Source: Leptobrachium leishanense (lineage: Eukaryota > Chordata > Amphibia > Anura > Megophryidae). Taken from it: a stretch of 64,000 nt of DNA. The DNA lies in the NCBI GenBank assembly GCA_009667805.1, contig CM019070.1:52555451-52619450 (forward strand), read 5' to 3'. This document shows, piece by piece, positions 56,111 to 64,000 of the stretch (position 1 is the stretch's first letter; every line of letters begins with the position of its first letter). Below the pieces are notes generated by a model that was not told the origin of the DNA, made no database searches, and worked only from the letters and a program-made list of their open reading frames with translations. Made by a program: the position numbers and the translations under genes.

Positions 56111-57441
56111 ATGAAAGGATTTATTGAAGATGTGAGTTACTCCATCGGGTTACTGGATGACGCAGCAACTCCTAGAGATGTCATCGACAATTACATCATG
56201 GAGCATTCTCTGACTGGCAAAAATGCCTTCTTTGTTGCTGACCTTGGGAAGATCGTTAAGAAGCACATTGAATGGCAAAACACCATGGGAAGGGTTAGGC
56301 CGTTCTACACTCTGCGGTGTAACTCTTCTCCGGCTGTACTTGAGATCTTGTCGGTTCTTGGTACTGGATTTTCATGTGCCAATAAAAATGAAATGACTCT
56401 GGTGTATGACTTGGGTGTCTCTATGGACAATGTTGTTTATGCTAATCCTTGTAAGCAAGCTGCACAGATCAAATACGCAGCTAAAATTGGAGTAACAATG
56501 ATGACGTGTGACAATGAAACCGAATTAAAGAAAATTGCAAGAAACCATCCTAATGCAAAGCTCTTGCTTCATATTGCAACAGAAGGCATCAGTGAAGGTG
56601 AAGAGATGAATATGATGATTGGCTCCACTCTGAAGAACTGCAGGCACCTTTTGGAATGTGCTAAGGAGCTAAATGTTAGTCATTGGAGTGAAATTTCATG
56701 TTACAAACTCTTCCAAGAACCCACAAGCATACATCCATGCTTTGTCTGATGCCAGATGTGTGTACGATATGGCAGAGGAGCTTGGCTTTAGAATGAACGT
56801 TCTGGACATCGGCGGTGGATTTTCAGGAGATGAATTCCAACTAGAAGAGCTTCTGCATGCGGTTGGCCCCCTGCTGGATGTATACTTCCCCGAGGAATCA
56901 GGGATTACTGTCATTGCTGAGCCTGGAAGCTACTATGTTTCATCTGCATTTACACTAGCGGTTAACATCATCGCAAAGAAAGAAGTTGAATATGATCAAC
57001 TTCCTACCATAGGCAAGCAAACCAGTAATCGCCCAACTTTCATTTATTGCATGAATGATGGGGTTTATGGTTCTTTCGCAAGTAAATTATCAGACAACTT
57101 AAATACTGCTCCAACCGTGCACAAGAAGCACGAGCAGGATGAGCCTCTATTTGCTAGCAGCCTCTTGGGCCCTTCCTACGACGAGCTCGATGTAATCGTG
57201 GATCATTGTCTTCTGCCCGAGCTGAAATGTTGGAGACTGGATAGTATTTGGAAATATGGGATCTGGTACTCTGAATGAACAATCTGAATTCACAGATTTT
57301 GAAAAGCCTTTTTTATACAATTTCATATCCTTCAATGACTGGTGCGAAATCCAAGATGTGGGGAATACTGAAACCCTGATGAAGAGCCTGTGTGTGCCTT
57401 GTTTTCAGTTTGGCAAAGACCACTTCTCCGCAGCAGCTTAA
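56111..57441 (+). pseudogene. azin1: azin1-like coding region, two frameshifts
   Basis: The frame opens with [17 protein letters not shown] and follows antizyme inhibitor 1 to a TAA at 57439. Family landmarks are [17 protein letters not shown], the [20 protein letters not shown] segment, [32 protein letters not shown] and [10 protein letters not shown]. It matches AZIN1 rather than ornithine decarboxylase; residue 69, the pyridoxal-phosphate Lys of decarboxylases, is Arg here (PFYTLRCN). A loss of two bases near 56677 and a gain of one A near 57228 shift the frame; no other stop was seen, so the copy is fairly young. AZIN1 binds antizyme and so spares ornithine decarboxylase. This copy would give at most a truncated N-terminal fragment. 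Confidence 0.92.
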
Positions 57442-58026
57442 ATTGACGTGGCTCGTTTTAGACCTACAGGTACAAGTCTTTAGCTTGCCTGGTCGACATT
57501 CCGAAGAGGAACGATGAAAAGGATCTTCATTTAACCTCATGTCAAAACTTGAAATTCAGAAAAATCTAATTGGGACCAGGCAGAAGTAGCTAAACAAAAA
57601 AAACTCCACTGGGGCGAGCATTAAACACGGTGTCCACATTTAAACTTGCCAGCTTTCTCCATTCACTAGGCAGTTTAAATTAAATATGCAACGGAATGGG
57701 TGACTTAGTTGAGATGGAAGCCATTACCTTGGGTTCCTTTGTAACAGTTTACATAAGTACAGTTTTTATACTACGGATTCCTGTTAGTCTTGTAAATTTA
57801 TTGTCTCCTCCAGTATAATGTCTGTGCGAATAGAAGCAGAACTTAGACTGTTCAGTGTCCATAGGATGTGTAAATTTGTGCTTTGACCAGTAGTTTAATA
57901 AATGTAAATTGCATCGTACTTTTTTTTTTTTTTTTTTTATTGGCGTAACATTGATTGCAATAAACTTTTGTGTAGAAGAAAAAGAAAAAAAAAAAAAAAA
58001 ACAGTACTTTTCTGCACTGTGTCAGC

Positions 58027-58229
58027 AGCAAGAAAGAGGGACTTCCGGAGTAGCTGGCCGTTATGGACTTGGACACTGTGGTTGGACTGGGGAGGGGATA
58101 TCCCTGCTGGGATTGCTTTGTTCTGTTTCAAAAAAGTTTTTCAATATTTCTCAAAGCTTTTCTGTGCTGCTATTTTGATTTATAGCAAGATTGGAAAAGC
58201 AAATACTCGCCTCCAAATGTTTATTAAAA
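58027..58229. repeat. DIRS right inverted terminal repeat
   Basis: The reverse complement of this segment matches the left terminal repeat from TTTCTTGCT through AATCCCAGCAGGGATATCCC to the CTCGCCTCC motif. Small differences include a shortened CCAACCACAGTGTCC region. The similarity fades at about 58229 (ATTAAAATTA), taken as the element end. The retrocopy's poly(A) tail ends only about 25 bases inside the inner border. Confidence 0.85.
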
Positions 58230-58231
58230 TT

Positions 58232-58685
58232 ACACGTACTATCTCTGCAGCATAGATATAATTAAAGCCTCCAGCTGTTCTTAGATTAACATGTTGAAAT
58301 CCATCTGCAATGTTTATTAGCAAATATTACAGGGGGAAAAAAAAAATCTCAATTTCCACATGTCTAGGCTTCCCTAAGCATGTCCAAAAACATTCATGTT
58401 CAGCAAAAATGCATTTGCACAAAAGGTCTGCTACACACAATACTTATTGGTAGGAAAAAAAGGAAATGGATACAAATAACAGGAATATAAACATTCTGAT
58501 CAATTCGGAACACCGTCACAAGAAATGCCTGTCCTCCTTCTGGTCTGACAAATACCGTAACTTCACAATAATAACAGAAATGAAACCTGTTCAGATTTTT
58601 ATTTAGATACAGTCCTTCAGCCCTGCTTCATGATTCTTGTGGTATGTTTCACCTGTTTTTATAGATCACCCTGGTTCCGTTTATA
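58232..58685. other. Intron sequence right of the DIRS element
   Basis: A/T-rich sequence without recognisable features. Confidence 0.5.
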
Positions 58686-58686
58686 T

Positions 58687-59277
58687 TAGGGATGCACTGA
58701 TACCACTTTTTAAAGACCGTACAAGTACTGAAACTTTTTTTTTCCTTCCGGATACGAGTACCAATATTCTAAAGTCATGTGACCGCTTTTCAATAAATTC
58801 ATTTAGGATTTTTTGCTGAAAGCCTGTCCAATTTATGTTAATATTGAGATGTATGTCCAGACACCCCATTTACCCATTGCACAGCCTGCTCACACCAGAC
58901 CTCCCCACCCTGACCTCATATATACCCCATCCAGACCTCCTGTATATCCCACCCAGACCTTACCGCTAGTGGAATGCATTAAGAGCATTCCGAAAGCATT
59001 CTCTGCCGGGTGGCCGCGTCATGTGGTCCTCCAAGCAGTCGCTGGACTGTGATTTGGCCTCCAGCCGTGGTCTCATGACCGCATGGATCACGTGCCGCGG
59101 CCAGTTGGTGCGCAAATAAACTGTAGGGGAATGGTCTTCATGCATTCTGCTACCAGCCCCTCGGACACCGGCAAGCCAGCCCAGCGCTGGCTTCCGGGTA
59201 TCGGGAGGGGGGCATTTGCACGAGTATAAAATACTCGTGCAAATGCCGGAATCGGCACCAATACAATACTAGTATCA
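58687..59277. mobile_element. hAT-type MITE fragment related to 27461-28286
   Basis: The left end TAGGGATGCACTGATACCAC and the right inner motif AATACTAGTATCACC match the family, but the last bases of the right terminus are missing. Inner GCATTCCGAAAGCATTC-type pairs echo the larger copy. Confidence 0.6.
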
Positions 59278-59589
59278 CCATTTTATCTGATTGTCATTTT
59301 TAAACGCAAGTAATAAGTCAATGGACTCCCCCCCCCCCCCCCCAAATCTCCAAATCTAGTCAGACCTAACTTTTACTCTTCAGCCAAATAATTAGTTTTC
59401 CATAGTTTGTTCATCATGGTGTGTGACTTCAGTGCTGTGTGTGAGTGAGGAGGCCTGTATCTATATATATATGTATATATCCGATGTCCTCTGCATCCTT
59501 AATTACTGCTCTCCTTCCTTCATATTGGAAAGTAACAGGGAGAGCTGACTACCACTCTCTCTTCATATCTGCCTTCTGCTGCTCTCTAA

Positions 59590-59881
59590 GGCTGGGGTCA
59601 GACGAGCGTCATTGGAGAGCGGAAGAAACGTCCGGGAGAGTGGACGTTCCTTCCACTTGATGCCCGTCTGGAAGATTGCGCTTTGCAGCTCAGTCACTGC
59701 GTCTCCCAGCGCTTTGCCGGAGAGGGCTGCTGCACGGACGCAGCACGTCCGCTGTTGCGTGTGCAATTCGTGTGCCCGTAACAGCGTGTGGCTGGCCCCG
59801 TCACAGCGTCTCAATGCTGCCACGGACGCCAGAAGGCACGAAAGTACAGTAGGCACATAGTGCGCTCATCTGATGCCAGCC
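59590..59881. mobile_element. Harbinger-like MITE, short subfamily
   Basis: The ends GGCTGGGGTCAGACGAGCG and GCTCATCTGATGCCAGCC are flanked by a perfect TAA. The interior closely follows 50114-50400. Confidence 0.8.
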
Positions 59882-60639
59882 TAAAGGTGCCTTCAGTTTA
59901 GCAGGGCCACAACTTTCTTCTGTTTTTCTTGCTGCTTGGCTATCTGTTATGGTTACTGCTTTTTGAGATGCATAATGTATACATTGTAGGAGTGAAATCC
60001 TAACTGCCCCAGAGCAGCAATTGAGCTACATTTTGAGCAAAGATCTGTCTGCTCCACACTGACCTAATTTCTGTCACTTTTTAAAACTCCGTATGGTTAT
60101 CAAACTTTCCCTCATGGGATAACTATTATTGCCATCTGGGTTTGTGCAGAAGAATCTCTACTTGCACTCGGCAAGGCAGGGAGTAGAAATTTACAAGCTT
60201 GACCTTAAACTCAAAGTACTTGACGGTTTGATAGGTTAAGAGCAGCTGAACATCAGGCCTCCCTTTTTATTTTATCCTCCCTTAGAGGCTTCCAGCTACA
60301 ATGTTGCAGTATAGACACTGTATAATAGGCAAAGTAGCCATAGGCACCATACAGTAGACAGCTCTTTATCTGTTTTATGGAATGTAAATCATTTTTACAT
60401 GTTTGTCAAAATGATGACACCTCGACAATCTAAAGAATAAATATGGAGTCACTGAGAAAATGATTAGTTGGGTTATGCCCGATTTCTCTGCAAAAATGTG
60501 TGTATTAATAACACTTTTTTTCAATGACCCTCTTAATTGTGACTGGTATGTTTTACTCATGTCTTGATCCTTTGACTAGATTGGAGGACTTGTGGATTTG
60601 GCTGGACCAGGTAGATCAAGGTAATTAAAGGATATGGGT

Positions 60640-60962
60640 CTATTCCCTAGTTGGCGCTAATGTTAGCGACTCTGTTACCGCCAGGATAAGTGTGTTTAAC
60701 GCACGCTACCCCTGTTTTTGTAATCTGTTAGCGCATTGTTTTTTGCGCTAACGTCTGCAAGCTTACTGTACTTTGCTCATCCTATACCTAACATGGGGAG
60801 CGCAAACCTACATTAGTGTTTTGATTAGAAGGTATTACAAACTGCTAGCGCTAATTACTGCAAGTATGTGGGCAGCCATATTTTATCACCTCCTAAAAGC
60901 TGGCCCTACGTGATTCTGCCTTTGCAAAATCATGTAGCACCCCCTAAACCCCCCCCCCCCCC
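60640..60962 (-). mobile_element. TTAGCG/GCGC MITE copy, opposite orientation
   Basis: The complement of the family: GGCGCTAATGTTAGCGACTC, AACATGGGGAGCGCAAACC, ACCTCCTAAAAGCTGGCC and GTAGCACCCCCTAAACCC, ending in a C14 run. The following 60965-61140 is G+C-rich and may belong to a longer version. Confidence 0.6.
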
Positions 60963-61199
60963 ATAAATCCAATACTTGCCTCTCATCCTGCGACGAGAAC
61001 GGTGGCCCGATCCGCCGCTTCTTGTCCCCGGGAGCAGAGTGAGATTGGGAAGACATAGTTTCCAGTCTCCCTCCCTCCAATCTCTCTGTGGCGCGGCGCA
61101 ATCTCATGTCCCCAAAAGCACAACCCTCCATGAAGTCCATACCCGCAGGCGCAGATTTTCCCCGTTAGCGTTCCAATGTTGGTGTGAACTAGGGAATAG

Positions 61200-62250
61200 A
61201 GCTCTAGATCAGGGCTGTCTAACTCCAGCCCCCCAGATATTGATGGCCTAAAATTCCTTGACTTGTTTGAATGTAATAGTTTTCCAGGTGTGTGTGTGTG
61301 TGTGTTAGTTAGTGTTAAATTGAGCATGTACATGGTTTAGAGTATGAATTGGGAAATCCTGTAGACCAGGGATCACCAAACTAGATCCTCAGATGCTGCT
61401 TAATTTCATCTCTAGACCAATCTTTGAACTGGCAGGGTATCATGGGTATTGCAGTTCTTCACCTGAGGTGGATATCTTGTACGTTGCGTTTTGTTGCCTG
61501 GGTCTGTGAGCACCTGTTCCCTTCCAGACGTCCGTGCGTTTGGCCGCCGCTTCAGATTCCCGGAGAGAGTGTTCGCAGGAAAAGCGAGCCAGAAATCTCC
61601 ACTGCTATTTTTAGTCTTTCCGCATCGTATATTTACATTCGCTTCACGTGGAAGAGCAAACACACGGGCGCTTGCGCTGTGACAATGCCCAGACCTAGTT
61701 TACAAGACACTGATGAGATTTTGTACGGCCACATCATACTACATTATGGTTTTAACACCTCCCTGGTTTGATTTTGTGTTTTTTTTTTTTTTGGATTTGT
61801 CCTTGTTTGACAGTCTGATCCGGTTATAATGAAATGGCCTGATCACATATGAAGATTCTGACCCTTGCCCCACTGTTCTGAATTTTGTTTTCCTCCGGTT
61901 GGCAAAATGCCTTTCTCTGGGCTAAAAACCCACCTGCCATTCAGAGGGGTTTGACAGTGCTCCTGCTGGCACCCATAGGAAATCCATCTTGGAGTAGGTG
62001 GTACCCTATGGCAGATACATACCTTTTCAGCTACATCACCCCCCCCCCTCCATCCTCTGATGCAGTTACCTAGCAACTTGCCAATGACTTTCTTCGTGGC
62101 CACTGTGGGATGTGCTAAATATAATGTGCTCATATGCTTATATATTCAGCAACGGCTCTAGGAAAAACAGGTTTTTATTTTTTAGACACTTATTTTTAAC
62201 CTCTGCTCCTGCTGTTGAAAACACACCCCCCCCTCAAATTATTATTTTTA
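61200..62250. other. Intron sequence with hAT-like traces
   Basis: CAGGGCTGTCTAACTCCAGC at 61211 and ACCAGGGATCACCAAACTAG at 61370 are hAT MITE-like starts; a GT repeat is at 61290. Confidence 0.4.
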
Positions 62251-62253
62251 TTC

Positions 62254-62308
62254 CTATTTTACCAGGAAGGATACATTGAGATTTCACACGTTTTCGAGTA
62301 TATCCTGG
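62254..62308 (-). repeat. SINE/LINE tail fragment
   Basis: The complement of the SINE tail (TTACCAGGAAGGATACATTG and following) is present without body or head. Confidence 0.6.
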
Positions 62309-62499
62309 CAAATATAGCTTATGTAAACCATATACGCTGTCTAATCTACCAGTAAACTTTGTTTCCTTCAGTTTTCTTACGCCTTGTCTTACAGTGACAA
62401 TCTCCAATTCCCAAGGGATCAGACACTAATGGGATTCACAATAGAGTTAACAAAGCATCTAAGCAGCTTGTGTGTATATGTAATTATGTTAGTTTATTC

Positions 62500-62555
62500 C
62501 AAAATCGTCAACGTTTCAGCCCTAACCCAGGGCTTTCTTCAGGACATAAAAACAG
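62500..62555 (-). repeat. Retroelement 3' motif, CCTGAAGAAAGCCC...GAAACGTT
   Basis: On the minus strand, CCTGAAGAAAGCCCTGGGTT AGGGCTGAAACGTTGACG has a clear stem of AGCCCT and AGGGCT. It is the cleanest example of the motif in the window. Confidence 0.5.
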
Positions 62556-62692
62556 TAAAATATACACACAATTTTATAAACGCCACTGTACTCACCACTC
62601 CCCCGATCGGCGTTCTCGTCCACCCAGTGCGCATGCGCCAAGTGACGTAATCGGCGTGCAGTCATGGCAACCAACAGAGCATACTCATACGC

Positions 62693-62697
62693 ATATA

Positions 62698-62731
<34 letters not shown>

Positions 62732-62734
62732 TAG
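62693..62734. repeat. (AT)n plus T18 tract, 90 bases before evi5 exon 2
   Basis: An AT run of about ten units followed by a long T run lies just upstream of the exon 2 acceptor; it is a simple repeat, not the polypyrimidine tract itself (62805-62821). Confidence 0.9.
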
Positions 62735-62823
62735 AGGCTCGCTTGGTTACTGAAGAGGTGTGAATTGAGTTTGGGTAACTTTCGGGTAACCGAAAATAAA
62801 TATGCTTTTGTTTCTGTTCCCAG

Positions 62824-63053
62824 GTGGCGACAGACAAGGTTGCAGAAAAGTTGAGCTCTACTCTCTCATGGGTGAAGAACACAGTGTCACACACTGTCAG
62901 TCAAATGGCAAGTCAGGTGGCAAGTCCATCAGCCTCGCTACACACTACGTCGTCATCGACCACTCTGTCCACGCCAGCGCTTTCGCCTTCCTCCCCAGTT
63001 CAGTTAAGCCCAGATGACGTAGAGCTGCTGGCAAAGCTGGAGGAACAAAATCG
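62824..63053 (+). CDS. evi5: evi5 coding exon 2 (N-terminal region of the EVI5 RabGAP)
   Basis: The exon follows a good acceptor (pyrimidine-rich CTTTTGTTTCTGTTCCCAG) and ends at a strong donor, TCG|GTAAGA, with the GT at 63054. It encodes about 76 residues beginning VATDKVAEKLSSTLSWVKNT, then a Ser/Thr-rich linker, and ends LSPDDVELLAKLEEQN plus a split Arg codon (phase 2). I recognise this as the conserved N-terminal segment just upstream of the TBC domain of EVI5. The EVI5L paralogue shares only the LSPD-ELLAKLEEQNR end, so the VKNTVSHTVSQM part points to EVI5. The family are TBC-domain GTPase-activating proteins linked to Rab11 traffic and cell division; the TBC domain and coiled coils must lie downstream of this window. 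Confidence 0.9.
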
Positions 63054-64000
63054 GTAAGAAACTTCACTGGTCTCTCGAGCTGCTACGTGGATTAGCGGAA
63101 GCATAATACAGCTATGGGCCGGCTAATCTCAAAAAAGATGAAGCATTGGTCATAGACCCTCCAATGAGACGCACTATTTAGATATTCCTTCCACTCACAC
63201 ACTGCAGAGTCTCAATTTCACAGTACAGGGAGGTATTCAATTTACCAATATTTTAGAATACCCAGTGCCAGCTCCCACTCTTCATACAGCAAGTATTGGA
63301 TCATAGATATCAGTTAAAGACAAAAATCCAGGCCAGCATGAATTACTTGGTACTTCATGGAGAGCAAAAATATCCCTAGGAGAGCGGGTGCCAGTACTAG
63401 AGGGCTACCCTCCGGTGTGTACCCACTCAGGTTTCACAGGAAGGTTTTAGCCGGCTGCTGCCATTACAAAGGAAGCTATGCAAATCAGATTTCATGCTCT
63501 CGGTGTTCTCATAGACCTGTTTTTGTTCTCTATTTAGTATTATACACTCCAAATAATGTTTCGTTAGGTGGAATAAAGACTATGAAGCAAAGAAACCGAT
63601 ATAACTCAGATCACCTCCACATACAGTCACCACACTTCTCTTGGATCCTTGCCATACAGACACCATATACTCACACCTTACGTAACTGGTTTGGGTGACA
63701 GCTTTTTCTGCAGGCAGTGAGACTCTACACATCTCGGCTTGCACAGTGTATAGGTAGTAGAAGTATCAAATACGCCAAACTGAACCTGTGCAGGGCAAGA
63801 AACAAGTTCACTTAAAAGGATACTGTAAGGTAAAATGGGAGGAGACGACTGAGGGGTTAAACTCTAACCCCCCTTGACCCTGTCTGCACCCTCCCCTTCC
63901 CTTTGTAATCTTTGTTTCTTTAAATCTTATCTGAAACCAGTGCTGGTCTCCCTCTTAGCCCTTCCAGACGGGACATTCTGCCAGCACTAGCAGCATGTCA
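63054..64000 (+). other. evi5: Start of evi5 intron 2
   Basis: The region follows the GTAAGA donor. No third exon was recognised; the next expected coding residues of the family (LLE...) do not appear at a convincing acceptor before the window end. Confidence 0.6.

Larger units (their letters stand above)
55596..58001 (+). pseudogene. azin1: Processed (intronless) retrocopy of antizyme inhibitor 1 mRNA
   Basis: The copy includes about 515 bases of 5' leader, the whole coding region without introns (56111-57441), a 3' UTR with an AATAAA signal at 57959-57964, and an A-rich tail (57976-58001). It is flanked by a short repeat, AAAAACCAGTACTTT (55581-55595) and AAAAACAGTACTTT (to 58010), the expected target-site duplication of L1-type retroposition. 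The target was the 5' region of the DIRS element. Two frameshifts break the protein. It lies in the same direction as evi5, so it is part of the evi5 primary transcript. The parent gene is not in this window. Confidence 0.92.
51290..58229 (-). mobile_element. DIRS-type tyrosine-recombinase retrotransposon, degraded
   Basis: Read on the minus strand the order is terminal repeat, gag-like region, reverse transcriptase, RNase H, tyrosine recombinase, internal complementary region, terminal repeat. The two ends are inverted, not direct: about 51310-51534 is the reverse complement of about 58027-58229 with high identity, which is diagnostic for DIRS elements. An internal complementary region at 51975-52045 matches the outermost left end. 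The coding part carries frameshifts and a deletion that removes the start of the RT domain, so the copy is dead. A SINE (about 51672-51885) and an azin1 retrocopy (55596-58001) were inserted later. It lies antisense to evi5. Confidence 0.9.
14556..62823 (+). other. evi5: evi5 intron 1, about 48.3 kb
   Basis: The interval is bounded by the GT donor after the phase-0 exon 1 and the AG acceptor before exon 2. No other convincing host exon was seen within it: the long open frames are minisatellite artefacts, transposon genes or the azin1 retrocopy. The intron contains the minisatellite, both Tc1-like elements, the hAT nest, the DIRS element, the retrocopy, about ten Harbinger-like MITEs and most of the SINE copies. 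If exon 1 is wrong, the upstream limit moves but exon 2 stands. Confidence 0.6.

Noticed and set aside
56084..57441. A functional ornithine decarboxylase or antizyme inhibitor gene
   Set aside because: There are no introns, a poly(A) tail and target duplication are present, two frameshifts break the frame, and position 69 is Arg not Lys.
61424..61771. 115-codon plus-strand ORF near evi5 exon 2, considered as an extra exon
   Set aside because: No EVI5 similarity and no convincing acceptor and donor in a fitting phase.

Overview
The window looks like one piece of a vertebrate genome, most probably an amphibian (frog-like); I cannot name the species. Reasons: two split exons that read as the N-terminus of EVI5 separated by about 48 kb, an intronless copy of an antizyme inhibitor (azin1) mRNA, and a repeat load of amphibian character: TTAA-type T2/Kolobok-like MITEs, Tc1-like transposons, a DIRS tyrosine-recombinase retroelement, hAT and Harbinger-like MITEs, L2-type tails ending in GCGCTATATAA, and a tRNA-derived SINE. 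I see no bacterial, phage or viral gene, no rRNA or tRNA gene, and no CRISPR array.

Layout. 1-14.3 kb is repeat-rich sequence upstream of the gene with no supportable host exon. At 14.3-14.6 kb lies a CpG-rich promoter-like segment with a full CRE and a short first coding exon (14514-14555). The next coding exon is at 62824-63053, so 14556-62823 is read as intron 1 of evi5 on the + strand. This intron starts with a 2.6-kb C-rich minisatellite (14767-17410) and then carries nested repeats: a hAT element at 26868-30839 with another hAT-type element, an AT/GCGC MITE and an L1-like retroposon inside it; two Tc1-like elements (39222-40366 and 44429-46053); and a DIRS element (about 51290-58229, minus strand) that received an azin1 retrocopy (55596-58001). 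The window ends shortly inside intron 2.

How it fits together. The only host gene likely to be expressed is evi5 (RabGAP/TBC family). Everything else with coding potential is transposon-derived or a retrocopy. The most informative object is the azin1 retrocopy: besides a coding region broken by two frameshifts it keeps the long 5' leader, including the AUU-started upstream conserved coding region that ends in the PPW stall motif. Nesting order and target-site duplications give a relative time order: evi5 intron, then DIRS, then azin1 retrocopy and a SINE inside the DIRS.

Limits: all homology statements come from reading and from memory of families, not from database searches. Exon 1 of evi5 rests on phase, splice-site and context arguments, and repeat family names are given only at superfamily level.
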